DNA of 64,000 nt, from the NCBI RefSeq assembly GCF_004005945.1, contig NZ_SACS01000019.1, positions 29,496-93,495 on the forward strand. Reading direction: 5' to 3'. Both the position numbers and the translations under genes were made by a program. This DNA is from Rheinheimera riviphila (GTDB lineage Bacteria > Pseudomonadota > Gammaproteobacteria > Enterobacterales > Alteromonadaceae). Below, piece after piece: positions 43,364 through 52,228 of the stretch. Below the pieces are notes generated by a model. That model searched no databases and was not told the DNA's origin. It worked only from the letters and a program-made list of their open reading frames with translations. Each line of letters begins with the position of its first letter. Within the stretch, counting starts at the first letter, position 1.

Positions 43364-44422
43364 ATGCAAGGACTGGCTTTATGGCAACAGCAGGCGCTTG
43401 CAGTTGAAACTATTGATGCAACCGATAGTGCGGCGCTGTTACCTGAATTGCAAAACCTGCTGCAAAACCGCACTACACCACTGATTTTAAAAGGTTTATG
43501 TCTGAACTGGCCGCTGGTGCAAGCCGGGCTGGTTTCTGACGCCGCTGCTGCCGATTATTTGTTGCAATTTGAGCAGGGCGAGCCGGTCAGCGTCTGCCAA
43601 CTGGCGCCGGAAACGCAGGGGCGGGTGTTCTATAACGCTGATTTTTCCAGCTTTAACTATCAGGCCGGCAAGATGCCGTTGCCGCTGTTGCTCAAGCAGT
43701 TACAGCAAAGCGCAGCGCTGCAAGCGGCCGGGAAGCCTGCGTCTATCTGGTATATGGGCTCGACCGAAATTGAGCGCTGGTTTAGCGGGCTCGCCGCGCA
43801 CAATAGTTTGGCGCACTTGTTGTTGCAGCCGCTGACCAGCGTCTGGCTTGGCAATCAGGCGCGGATCCCTGCGCATTTTGATTTTCCACAAAACCTGGCT
43901 TGTAACGCCGTCGGACATCGCACTTTTACTTTATTGCCGCCAGAACAAATTGAGAATTTATACCCAGGGCCGATGGAATTTGCGCCTGGTGGCCAGGACA
44001 TCAGTCTGGTCGATTTTTTGAACCCTGATTTAGACCAATTTCCACGCTTTGCCAAGGCGCAACAAGCGGCGTCGATTGCTGCATTAGAACCGGGCGATGT
44101 GCTGTTTATCCCGAGTATGTGGTGGCACCACGTGCAGGGGCACGACGCGCTGAATATTCTGGTGAGTCATTGGTGGCGCGATAGTCCGGCTTATTTGGGG
44201 CGGCCAACCAATGCCTTGTTGCACAGTATGTTAAGCCTGCGCAGTTTACCTAAAGCACAGCGCCAAGCCTGGCAAGCACTGTTTAACTATTACATTTTCG
44301 AACACGATAATGCACCAGAGCCTGACATGCCAGCTGCCGCCAAAGGCATGCTGCAAAAGCCACTGGATGAGCTAAATGCCCGGCAACTGCGGGCCGATTT
44401 ACAGAATAAATTAAAGCGCTAG
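43364..44422 (+). CDS. JmjC-like cupin (putative Fe(II)/2-oxoglutarate hydroxylase)
   Basis: A 352-residue cupin_8/JmjC-like protein. A double-stranded beta-helix core contains the metal triad in context: IPAHFDFPQNLACNAVGHRTFTLLPPEQ (His-x-Asp), NLYPGPMEF and LEPGDVLFIPSMWWHHVQGHDALNILVSHWW (distal His). Relatives hydroxylate protein or small-molecule substrates. It starts 3 bases after the SapC stop. The substrate is unknown; a peptide or receptor from the same locus is one possibility. Confidence 0.82.
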   Translation: MQGLALWQQQALAVETIDATDSAALLPELQNLLQNRTTPLILKGLCLNWPLVQAGLVSDAAAADYLLQFEQGEPVSVCQLAPETQGRVFYNADFSSFNYQAGKMPLPLLLKQLQQSAALQAAGKPASIWYMGSTEIERWFSGLAAHNSLAHLLLQPLTSVWLGNQARIPAHFDFPQNLACNAVGHRTFTLLPPEQIENLYPGPMEFAPGGQDISLVDFLNPDLDQFPRFAKAQQAASIAALEPGDVLFIPSMWWHHVQGHDALNILVSHWWRDSPAYLGRPTNALLHSMLSLRSLPKAQRQAWQALFNYYIFEHDNAPEPDMPAAAKGMLQKPLDELNARQLRADLQNKLKR

Positions 44423-44472
44423 CCGAAATAGCCGCGCCACTCGAGCGCCAGCGATAGCACAAGGGGATAACG

Positions 44473-46008
44473 ATGCAACAGGTACAATTTGGCGCCGCAG
44501 CAAGCGACGCCTACAGCTCGATCAAAAACCGACCGATTAAAAAAGTAGTGATCGCTGGCGGCGGCACGGCAGGCTGGATGACAGGCGCGGCCATCAGCAA
44601 ATTACTGGGAAAAAACCTGGACGTGGTGTTGGTGGAATCGGATGAAATTGGCACTGTCGGTGTGGGCGAAGCGACCATTCCGACTTTACATATTTTCCAT
44701 CGTTTGCTCGGCATCAACGAGCAGGAATTTATGGCCGCCACCAACGCGACTTTTAAGCTGGGCATCATGTTCGAAAACTGGCTGCAGCAAGACCAAAAGT
44801 ATCTGCACTCCTTTGGTTTTCTGGGGAAAGATTGTTGGGCCTGTGGTTTTCAGCATTTTTGGAGCAAAGCACAGCAGCGTGGTATCGCCCGTGAAATCGG
44901 AGATTATTGCGTCGAACATCTGGCGGCGCGCCAAGGCCGTTTTGCGGTGTTGCCGAATCAGGATCTGAATCATGCTTACCATATGGATGCGACCATTTAC
45001 GCCAAATATCTGCGCAAGTTAGCCGAGCAACATGGTCTGAAGCGGGTTGAAGGTAAAATTGCCGAAGTACAACAACATGCTGACGGCCACATCAGTGCGC
45101 TGAGGCTGATGTCAGGCGAGCTGATTGAAGGCGATTTATTTATCGATTGCACCGGCTTTCGGGCCTTATTGATCGAACAAACGCTCAATACTGGTTATGA
45201 AGACTGGAGCCACTTTTTACCCTGCGACAGCGCCATTGCCGTGCAAACTAAAACCACTGAATCGCCAGTCGCTTATACCCGCGCAATCGCCCATCCGTCG
45301 GGCTGGCAGTGGAAAATTCCGCTGCAAAGCCGCGTTGGTAACGGCATGGTGTTTTGCAGCAAGTTTATGTCCGACGATGAAGCCAAAGCTTTGTTGCTGG
45401 CCAACATTGAAGGCGAGCGGCTGATTGAACCGCGAGTGATTAAGTTTCGCACCGGCACCCGCCACCAGCACTGGAATAAAAACTGTATCGCCATTGGTTT
45501 ATCCAGTGGCTTTTTAGAACCGCTGGAATCGACCAGTATTCACCTGATTCAACGCAGTATTGTGCGTTTGCTGCAGATGTTCCCATCCAACGGCATTCAA
45601 ACTGCCGAAGTCGATGAATTTAATAAACAAACGCAGATTGAAATGCACAATATCCGCGACTTTATCATCCTGCATTACAAAGCCACCCAGCGCGATGACA
45701 GCAAATTCTGGCGCTATTGCCGCGATATGGCAGTGCCTGAATCGTTGACGCACCGGATGGAGTTATTCGCGCAATCGGGCAAGGTGTATAAGTTCGCGCA
45801 AGAGCTGTTTGGTGAAAGCTCCTGGATCCAGGTGATGATGGGACAGGGGATTTTGCCGGCGCAATATCACCCGATTGTCGATGCGATGAGCGATGGTGAA
45901 CTGACTGATTTCCTTGGCACCATTGCCGCTAATGTGCAAAAAACCGTGCAGAATTTCCCGACGCATCAAGACTTTTTGCAGTACTACTGCAAGTCGGCGA
46001 TTGTCTGA
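44473..46008 (+). CDS. Tryptophan halogenase-like flavoprotein 2
   Basis: A 511-residue flavin-dependent halogenase family protein, closer to the classical enzymes than its upstream paralogue. The FAD motif VIAGGGTAGWMTG, GVGEATIPTL, and Lys95 in NATFKLGIMFENW (PrnA Lys79 position) are present. The halogenase signature W-x-W-x-I-P is intact (GWQWKIPLQ). GLSSGFLEPLESTSIHL, also family-typical, follows. All key residues for hypohalous acid chemistry are visible, but the natural substrate is unknown. AGGGG lies 5-9 bases before the ATG. Confidence 0.9.
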   Translation: MQQVQFGAAASDAYSSIKNRPIKKVVIAGGGTAGWMTGAAISKLLGKNLDVVLVESDEIGTVGVGEATIPTLHIFHRLLGINEQEFMAATNATFKLGIMFENWLQQDQKYLHSFGFLGKDCWACGFQHFWSKAQQRGIAREIGDYCVEHLAARQGRFAVLPNQDLNHAYHMDATIYAKYLRKLAEQHGLKRVEGKIAEVQQHADGHISALRLMSGELIEGDLFIDCTGFRALLIEQTLNTGYEDWSHFLPCDSAIAVQTKTTESPVAYTRAIAHPSGWQWKIPLQSRVGNGMVFCSKFMSDDEAKALLLANIEGERLIEPRVIKFRTGTRHQHWNKNCIAIGLSSGFLEPLESTSIHLIQRSIVRLLQMFPSNGIQTAEVDEFNKQTQIEMHNIRDFIILHYKATQRDDSKFWRYCRDMAVPESLTHRMELFAQSGKVYKFAQELFGESSWIQVMMGQGILPAQYHPIVDAMSDGELTDFLGTIAANVQKTVQNFPTHQDFLQYYCKSAIV

Positions 46009-46011
46009 GCG

Positions 46012-46743
46012 ATGACTGATGTTGCGAGTGATGCAGCGAGCGCTTTTGTGATCAATACCATACTAAAACCGCAGCTGATTTATGTCGGCACGCAGCAAAC
46101 GCCGGTATTGATCATTGACGATCTGGCCTTGGATCTGCCGGCATTGCTGGCGGATGCGGCAAGCGCCGATTTTCAGGCCGATGCGTATTCTTATTACCCC
46201 GGCGTGCGGGCGTTGTTGCCGCGGCCTTATGTCATTGCGGTACTGGATGCGGTCTATCAGCTGATTTATCAGGTCTATCAGGTGCCATCTGAGCGACGAC
46301 TCAAGCCGCAGGACATTTATTATTCGTTGATCACCAGCGCCGAACAAGATTTAAAACCGCTGCAGTGTTTGCCGCATTTTGACAGCACCGATCGCTATTA
46401 TTTTGCGCTGCTGCATTATTTAAGCCCGGAGCCTCACGGCGGCACCGGCTTGTTCCGGCATCGGCCGACTGGCCTGGAGAAAATATCTGCTGCCACGCAA
46501 GCAAGATATTTCCAGGCGGCCGAGCAGCATTTAGCGCACTTTGGTGCGCCGCCACAGCGTTATTGTGTCGAAACCAACGATCATTTTGAGTTGTACCAAA
46601 AGCTCGAATACCGGCAAAACCGGTTGGTGATTTATCCCGGAAATTTACTGCATTCCAGTTTGGTCAATCCGGCGACCGATATTGCAGCTTCCATCAGCGA
46701 AGGTCGGTTGACCGCCAATATCTTTATCAACTTTTTAGCCTGA
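46012..46743 (+). CDS. DUF6445 family protein, 2-oxoglutarate oxygenase-like
   Basis: A 243-residue protein of the DUF6445 family, four bases after the halogenase stop. The pattern CLPHFDSTDRYYFALLHYLSPEPHGGTGLFRHR (His-x-Asp) followed by RLVIYPGNLLHSSLVNPA (distal His) and RLTANIFINFL (terminal Arg-strand) resembles an Fe(II)/2-oxoglutarate oxygenase core. It is the last gene before a second operator and the GH1 gene. It is the second predicted non-heme iron enzyme of the locus. Function is unknown. Confidence 0.75.
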   Translation: MTDVASDAASAFVINTILKPQLIYVGTQQTPVLIIDDLALDLPALLADAASADFQADAYSYYPGVRALLPRPYVIAVLDAVYQLIYQVYQVPSERRLKPQDIYYSLITSAEQDLKPLQCLPHFDSTDRYYFALLHYLSPEPHGGTGLFRHRPTGLEKISAATQARYFQAAEQHLAHFGAPPQRYCVETNDHFELYQKLEYRQNRLVIYPGNLLHSSLVNPATDIAASISEGRLTANIFINFLA

Positions 46744-46802
46744 ATCAGGGGTAGCAGATGATTGAACATCAACTGCATGCAAACTACACTGCTGAAACGC
46801 TT

Positions 46803-46816
46803 TGAAAGCGCTTACA
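46803..46816. promoter_or_regulatory. LacI-family operator TGAAAGCGCTTACA
   Basis: Matches the site at 37690 at 13 of 14 positions and lies 88 bases before the GH1 start. It makes the catabolic half (GH1, symporter, regulator, DUF1080) an independently promoted unit under the same regulator. Confidence 0.8.
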
Positions 46817-46903
46817 GTTGTGTTAAAAAAGAACAAGTTTAAGTGTCAATTTCAATACAAATAATTGATCAGTGCAGATTTTTAAACGAGCCGAAGTGAA
46901 CAT

Positions 46904-48235
46904 ATGAAAATTGAATTACCAATAGATTCAAAGCTAAACACCCGCCAGTTTTTGTTTGGAGTGGCGACAGCGTCCTTTCAGATTGAAGGCGGCGCGGACA
47001 GTCGTTTGCCTTGTATCTGGGATACTTTTTGCGCCACGCCCGGCAAGATCCGCGATGGTTCAGATGGCCTGGTGGCCTGCGATCATCTGCGCTTATGGCG
47101 CGAAGATGTGCAGCTGATTAAATCACTCGGTGTCGACGCTTACCGGTTATCGATTTCCTGGCCGCGGGTGATGCGAAAGGACGGCAGCTTAAACCCTGAA
47201 GGGGTGGCTTTTTATATTCAATTATTGGATGAGCTCAAAGCCAATCAAATCAAGGCTTTTGTCACTTTGTATCATTGGGATTTACCACAGCATCTGGAAG
47301 ATAACGGCGGTTGGCTCAATCGCGAAACGGCTTATTTGTTTGCCGATTATGCTGACAAAATCAGCCGTGCTTTTGGCGATCGGGTCTATTCCTACGCCAC
47401 CTTAAACGAGCCATTTTGTAGCTCGTATTTAGGTTACGAAGCCGGTATTCATGCACCTGGCCTGCGCAGCAAAGCTGGTGGTCGCCAATCAGCCCATCAT
47501 TTGTTATTAGCGCACGGCCTGGCGCTACGTGTACTGCAGCAAAATAGCCCGCACACCATGAATGGGCTGGTGCTGAACTTCACCCCTTGTTACGCGCAAT
47601 CTGATGATCCGGCCGATGTTGCCGCAGCGCAGCTGGCCGATGACTATTTTAATCAGTGGTATATCAAACCGGTGATGGACGGATGTTACCCGGATAGTTT
47701 TGCCTTGCTGGCGGACAGTGATAAACCGACTATTCATGCGGGCGATTTTGACATTATCAGCACACCGATGGATTTTATGGGGGTGAATTTTTATACCCGT
47801 ACCGTCTATCAGGCTTGTGCTGAAAACGGTTTTGCCCCGGTCGACATGGTTGATGTGCCAAAAACCGATATTGGCTGGGAAATTTATCCGCAGGCGTTCA
47901 CTGATTTACTGGTCTCATTGCACCAGCTGTATACCTTGCCACCGCTTTATATCACCGAAAATGGTGCGGCAATGGATGACAAACTGCTGCAAGGTCAGGT
48001 ACAAGATGGTGACCGGGTCAGCTATTACCAGCAACATCTGGTAGCACTGGATTCGGCCATCCGTCAGGGGGTGAAGGTTGATGGCTATTTCGCCTGGAGT
48101 CTGATGGACAACTTTGAATGGGCCGAAGGGTATTTAAAACGTTTTGGCATCGTGTATGTTGATTACCAAAGTCAGCAACGCTTGATTAAACAAAGTGGTC
48201 TGGCGTATCGGGATTTGATTAACAGGCGTACCTAA
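46904..48235 (+). CDS. GH1 beta-glucosidase
   Basis: Glycoside hydrolase family 1 enzyme, 443 residues, hydrolysing beta-glucosides such as cellobiose or aryl glucosides. The N-terminal signature FLFGVATASFQIEGG, the acid/base Glu169 in TLNEP and the nucleophile Glu352 in YITENGA are present, as is the substrate-binding SLMDNFEWAEGY near the end. There is no signal peptide, so it acts in the cytosol on sugar imported by the TonB receptor and the symporter. The exact substrate is not predictable from sequence. Confidence 0.95.
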   Translation: MKIELPIDSKLNTRQFLFGVATASFQIEGGADSRLPCIWDTFCATPGKIRDGSDGLVACDHLRLWREDVQLIKSLGVDAYRLSISWPRVMRKDGSLNPEGVAFYIQLLDELKANQIKAFVTLYHWDLPQHLEDNGGWLNRETAYLFADYADKISRAFGDRVYSYATLNEPFCSSYLGYEAGIHAPGLRSKAGGRQSAHHLLLAHGLALRVLQQNSPHTMNGLVLNFTPCYAQSDDPADVAAAQLADDYFNQWYIKPVMDGCYPDSFALLADSDKPTIHAGDFDIISTPMDFMGVNFYTRTVYQACAENGFAPVDMVDVPKTDIGWEIYPQAFTDLLVSLHQLYTLPPLYITENGAAMDDKLLQGQVQDGDRVSYYQQHLVALDSAIRQGVKVDGYFAWSLMDNFEWAEGYLKRFGIVYVDYQSQQRLIKQSGLAYRDLINRRT

Positions 48236-48312
48236 GCGGCGAAAATAATAATAAAAAATACTTAAAAAACTAAAAACAACAATGATAAATGGCGTTAAAG
48301 CAGGGGAAGATG

Positions 48313-49641
48313 ATGGTCAGTGTAAAAGAAAAAATTGCTTATGGGCTGGGTGATACTGCCAGCAATATAGTGTTTCAAACCGTGATGTTGTTTCTGACAT
48401 TTTTTTACACTGATATCTTCGGCATTTCGCCGGCTTTTGTCGGCACCATGTTTTTAGCGGTGCGGGTGATTGATGCGATTACCGATCCGCTGATGGGCGC
48501 GATTGCCGATCGCACCACCAGTAAACACGGCAAATTCCGGCCTTATTTGCTGTGGTTTGCCTTACCCTTTGGCCTGATGAGTGTGCTGGCGTTTACCACC
48601 CCGGATTTTTCTGAAACCGGTAAAATGTGGTATGCCTTTATCACGTATACCCTGTTGATGCTGGTCTATACCGCAATAAACATCCCTTATTGTGCGTTGG
48701 GTGGGGTATTGACTGCCGATCCAAAAGAACGGGTATCGGTACAGTCGTATCGCTTTGTGTTTGCGATGTTGGGTGGAGTATTGGTGTCGGCCTGTACCTT
48801 GCCGTTGGTGGAATATTTTGGTGCCGGTGATAAAGCCAAAGGTTATCAGCTGACGATTTTGGCGATGAGTATTTTAGGCGTTGGGATGTTTCTGGCGTGT
48901 TTTTACGGCACGAAAGAACGGGTACAACCGCCTGCTGCAGCGCAAGGCAGTATGAAAAATGATTTTAAGATGTTGTGGCAAAACGACCAATGGCGGGTGC
49001 TGTCGGTTGCCGCGCTGTTTTTACTGTCCGGCTCGGTGCTGCGTAACACCTTGGCGATTTATTATGTGAAGTACTACCTGGAATTACCGGACAGCATCAG
49101 TTTGTTTATTACCCTTGGCATGGTCGGTAGTATTGTCGGTTGTATTGTGGCGCAGCCGCTTTCGAAAAAATTCTGCAAAGTGAAGCTGTACATTGGTATT
49201 CAGCTTGTTGCCGCAGCGCTTTGTATTGCCAGTTATTTTGTGGCAGCCGATCAAGTGGAACTGGCGTTTGCGCTGTTTATTTTGTGGAACCTGTTTTTTA
49301 ACGCTGGCACGCCGCTGTTGTGGGCAAAAATGGCCGACACTGTGGACTACGGTCAATGGAAAACCGGCGTGCGCAGTACCGGTATGGTGTATTCGTCGAT
49401 TGTATTTTTTATCAAACTTGGCCTCGCCATTGGCGGCGCGTCGGCGGGTTGGTTACTGGCGGGTTACGGTTATCAGGCTGATGTCACTCAAACTGACGAA
49501 GCGAAACAAGGCATTTTAATTTCGTTTAGCCTGTATCCGGCCATTGGTTCCATTGTCGTGGCCTTTGTGATGCGCTGGTACATTCTGACCAACGAAAAAA
49601 TTGACCAGATCAGTCTGGATTTGAGAAGAGTGGCCGTTTAA
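48313..49641 (+). CDS. GPH family sugar:cation symporter
   Basis: Inner-membrane glycoside-pentoside-hexuronide symporter (MelB/XylP group), 442 residues with about 12 helices. Family motifs are KIAYGLGDTASNIVFQTVMLFLTFFYTDIFGI, RVIDAITDPLMGAIADRTTSKHGKFRPYLLW and MADTVDYGQWKTGVRSTGMVYS. ATG at 48313 is best spaced from AGGGG; an ATG at 48289 would add eight residues without a ribosome site. It probably moves the beta-glucoside across the inner membrane for the upstream GH1 enzyme. Confidence 0.92.
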   Translation: MVSVKEKIAYGLGDTASNIVFQTVMLFLTFFYTDIFGISPAFVGTMFLAVRVIDAITDPLMGAIADRTTSKHGKFRPYLLWFALPFGLMSVLAFTTPDFSETGKMWYAFITYTLLMLVYTAINIPYCALGGVLTADPKERVSVQSYRFVFAMLGGVLVSACTLPLVEYFGAGDKAKGYQLTILAMSILGVGMFLACFYGTKERVQPPAAAQGSMKNDFKMLWQNDQWRVLSVAALFLLSGSVLRNTLAIYYVKYYLELPDSISLFITLGMVGSIVGCIVAQPLSKKFCKVKLYIGIQLVAAALCIASYFVAADQVELAFALFILWNLFFNAGTPLLWAKMADTVDYGQWKTGVRSTGMVYSSIVFFIKLGLAIGGASAGWLLAGYGYQADVTQTDEAKQGILISFSLYPAIGSIVVAFVMRWYILTNEKIDQISLDLRRVAV

Positions 49642-49693
49642 AAGCTGATAAGCTAACGCCAACTTTTCGTGACGATTATGTGATCAAGGACTT

Positions 49694-50701
49694 ATGGCTA
49701 CCATTTACGACGTTGCAGAGCGGGCAGGTGTTTCATTGGCGACGGTGTCGCGGGTGATGAATAAAAACACCAATGTCGGTGAAAAGACCAAACAAAAAGT
49801 GTTGGCGGCGATGGCCGAGCTGGATTATCGCCCTAATACCTTTGCCCAGTCGCTGGCGTCGAATAGCTCGAACAGCATTGGTGTGTTGGTATCACAACTG
49901 GATGGTCCCTATTACGGTCCGATGATGGCGGAAATTGAATCGGCACTACGCGCCACCAACAAACACGTGATTATTGCGGTCGGCCATAGTGTCGCCGAGC
50001 AAGAAATTGACAGTGTCGAGTTTCTGCTTGGCCGTGGCTGTGACGCGCTGATCCTCGACGTCGAAGCAGTTTCTGACGAATATCTGATTGAACTGAGCCA
50101 GGGCGCGACACCTATTGTGCTGATTAACCGTTATATCAGCGACATCAGCGACCGCTGTATTTATCTGGATAACGAACTCGGTGGTTATCTGGCAACCCGC
50201 CATGTGCTGGAGCTGGGGCATCGCGATATTGCTTATGTTTCAGGCCCAAAACGTAAACACGACGCCGTTGAACGGTTGGAAGGCCACAAAAAAGCGCTGG
50301 CTGAGTTTGATGTGCCATACAAAGCTTCGTTGTGTGTGGAAGGTGATTATAAAGAAGACGGCGGTGTGGTTGCGATGGAGCAACTGCTGGATAGCGCGCA
50401 GCGTTTCACTGCCGTGGTTTGCGCCAACGACCAGATGGTGTCAGGCGCGATTTCGGTCTGTCTGGAACGGGGGCTGAAAGTGCCGGGTGATTTGTCGTTT
50501 GTTGGGTACGATAATATTCCGTTTGCCCGTTACATTTCGCCAAAACTCACCACAGTTAACAACCCCATCCACGAAATGGGCAAAATGGCGGCGCTGTGGC
50601 TACTGAAAAATATTTATAAAAACGACCAGTTGGAAGTGACCAACGTCTTTGTACCAGAGCTGGTAGTGCGTGGATCGGCGCGCCGACCGGGTAATAAATA
50701 A
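49694..50701 (+). CDS. LacI family transcriptional regulator of the beta-glucoside locus
   Basis: A 335-residue sugar-responsive repressor. The DNA-binding headpiece IYDVAERAGVSLATVSRVMN is at residues 4-23, with the hinge helix near NTFAQSLAS. The sugar-binding core follows (GVLVSQLDGPYYGPMMAEIE, VVCANDQMVSGAISVCLERGLKVPGDLSFVGYDN). Operators of the form TGNAAGCGCTTACA at 37690 and 46803 fit this family and flank the locus, so it likely represses both transcripts until a beta-glucoside is present. Confidence 0.93.
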   Translation: MATIYDVAERAGVSLATVSRVMNKNTNVGEKTKQKVLAAMAELDYRPNTFAQSLASNSSNSIGVLVSQLDGPYYGPMMAEIESALRATNKHVIIAVGHSVAEQEIDSVEFLLGRGCDALILDVEAVSDEYLIELSQGATPIVLINRYISDISDRCIYLDNELGGYLATRHVLELGHRDIAYVSGPKRKHDAVERLEGHKKALAEFDVPYKASLCVEGDYKEDGGVVAMEQLLDSAQRFTAVVCANDQMVSGAISVCLERGLKVPGDLSFVGYDNIPFARYISPKLTTVNNPIHEMGKMAALWLLKNIYKNDQLEVTNVFVPELVVRGSARRPGNK

Positions 50702-50729
50702 TCCAGCAGAGATACCAAACGGAGTTCAG

Positions 50730-51539
50730 ATGAAAGCTGTTACGCTTGTATCGTTATGTCTTATCCTCAGTCAGCCGTTACTCGCCAGCGAATGGCGGTC
50801 ATTATTTAACGGCAAAGACCTCACAGGCTGGCAGCCTTATGTCAGTTATCAACCTGAAACCAACGTCCACAATTTAATTTCAAAACAGCAACCACAAGGC
50901 CTGAATAACGATCCAAACCGGATTTTTTCGGTGGTCGATGGCTTGCTGCGCGTATCGGGTGCCGAGTGGGGCGGCCTGACCAGCATCGACGAATTTGAAA
51001 ATTTCCACCTGCAGCTGGAAGTGAAGTGGGGCAAGCAAAAATGGTATCCACGGCTGGAAGCGCCGATGGACAGCGGCTTGTTGTATTTTGCGGTGGGGCC
51101 ACAAGGCGCGCAAAGTGGCCACTGGATGCGCAGCCACGAATTTCAAATTCAGCAAGGCGATCATGGTGATTACCATAGTCTGGATGGCGTGATCATTGAT
51201 GTGCATGCCACGGACACCCATATCGGCGATTGGAAATTTTATAAATACGATCCCAAAGCGCCGCTTCGCACCAACATCGCCGACCGGGTTTTGAAGCTGG
51301 GTCTACATGAAAAACCGGTCGGCGAATGGGATCTGCTGGAAGTGATCACCGATGGTAAAACCTTGATCCATAAAGTGAATGGCCACGAAGTGTTCAGGGG
51401 GTTTAATTCCCGCCAGCCGGTTGCCGGAGGTTTTGCGCCACTCACGCGCGGAAAATTGCAAATTCAGTCCGAAGGTGCCGAAACCTTTTTCCGCAATATC
51501 CGGGTGCGTAGTTTAACGAAACCGGCGGCCGAGTATTAG
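50730..51539 (+). CDS. DUF1080 (3-keto-disaccharide hydrolase-like) exported protein
   Basis: A 269-residue protein starting at the ATG at 50730 (GGAG 5-8 bases before). The signal peptide is MKAVTLVSLCLILSQPLLAS. The concanavalin-like DUF1080 domain shows EWRSLFNGKDLTGWQPYV, GLLRVSGAEWGGLTSIDEFENFHLQLEVKWG and SHEFQIQQGDHGDYHSLDGVIIDVH. Relatives hydrolyse 3-keto-glucosides or bind glycans in the periplasm. It is the last gene of the LacI-linked operon, 28 bases after the regulator. It suggests that an extra periplasmic step precedes or parallels the GH1 route. Confidence 0.85.
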   Translation: MKAVTLVSLCLILSQPLLASEWRSLFNGKDLTGWQPYVSYQPETNVHNLISKQQPQGLNNDPNRIFSVVDGLLRVSGAEWGGLTSIDEFENFHLQLEVKWGKQKWYPRLEAPMDSGLLYFAVGPQGAQSGHWMRSHEFQIQQGDHGDYHSLDGVIIDVHATDTHIGDWKFYKYDPKAPLRTNIADRVLKLGLHEKPVGEWDLLEVITDGKTLIHKVNGHEVFRGFNSRQPVAGGFAPLTRGKLQIQSEGAETFFRNIRVRSLTKPAAEY

Positions 51540-51557
51540 CTTTGTTTGGCTGCGGGA

Positions 51558-51848
51558 TTATAGCCCGGGCAATCTTAACCAGCGTGGCTGGTAGCTCAAT
51601 ACTAACGCGATGATCAGGCTGGCGATAGTTGCATATCCCAGCCAGATCAGCAGCGCCAAGGCGAGGCCAAGCAGATACCACAGCAGTAAAAAATTAAGCC
51701 CCAGCAGGAGCCAGCCGCAGCTTCTGCGCTTTCGCTCTGCTGAGTCCGGCAGTGCTTTGCCCCAAATTTGTTTGCCGTGTCTGGCCATGCTTTGCGCCAG
51801 CCAGACCAATGCCCACAGCATGCTGAAAAAACAAATGACATAGCCCAT
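51558..51848 (-). CDS. DUF3325-type small membrane protein
   Basis: A 96-residue inner-membrane protein with helices at both ends and in the middle (VICFFSMLWALVWLA, CGWLLLGLNFLLLWYLLGLALALLIWLGYATIASLIIALVL). It matches the pattern of DUF3325 proteins found after PepSY/DUF3649 genes in siderophore clusters. Its ATG overlaps the upstream stop by one base (TGATG). Function is unknown, perhaps part of a ferrisiderophore reduction or release complex. Confidence 0.6.
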   Translation of the reverse strand: MGYVICFFSMLWALVWLAQSMARHGKQIWGKALPDSAERKRRSCGWLLLGLNFLLLWYLLGLALALLIWLGYATIASLIIALVLSYQPRWLRLPGL

Positions 51849-52228
51849 CAGCTTACTTTCGCTCCTGTTGTCATCAGTGTCTCAGCCACACCGGAGAGTG
51901 CTGGCAACTGACAAAGCAGCATCGCCGCCGCAGTAGTTCCCAGTAACCAAAGGCTGGTGCGGCCAAGTCGCTGGCTGGCAAACACCGCCATAATGGTGAT
52001 GCTGTACAGCAGAAAACTCAGCAGCATCATGCTGAGCAAACTACTGGCCAGCGGTAGGCCAAAGACGACCGCGCACAAGCGGGCGCTCAGGCTAGTGAGT
52101 GCAACGGTACAAACATAACCGCCAACAGTCGCCAGCAAAATCCGCCACACTAAGCTCGCCACTTGCCACCAAGGTCGTTTGGCGGTAGCAGGTGGCGCGC
52201 TGGCCATCGGTGATAGATCCAGTTTCAT
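51848..52228 (-). CDS. DUF3649-type membrane protein
   Basis: A 126-residue inner-membrane protein starting at the ATG at 52228, which overlaps the PepSY stop by four bases (ATGA). AGGAG lies about 11 bases upstream. Three helices are evident (LVWRILLATVGGYVCTVALTSL, LASSLLSMMLLSFLLYSITIMAVFA, LWLLGTTAAAMLLCQL). The DUF3649 assignment rests on topology and gene order between PepSY and DUF3325 genes. It is translationally coupled on both sides, suggesting one complex. Confidence 0.6.
   Translation of the reverse strand: MKLDLSPMASAPPATAKRPWWQVASLVWRILLATVGGYVCTVALTSLSARLCAVVFGLPLASSLLSMMLLSFLLYSITIMAVFASQRLGRTSLWLLGTTAAAMLLCQLPALSGVAETLMTTGAKVS

Noticed and set aside
40980..46008. Natural-product halogenase cluster
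   Set aside because: No NRPS, PKS, indole or flavin reductase gene is near; the context is sugar uptake and catabolism.
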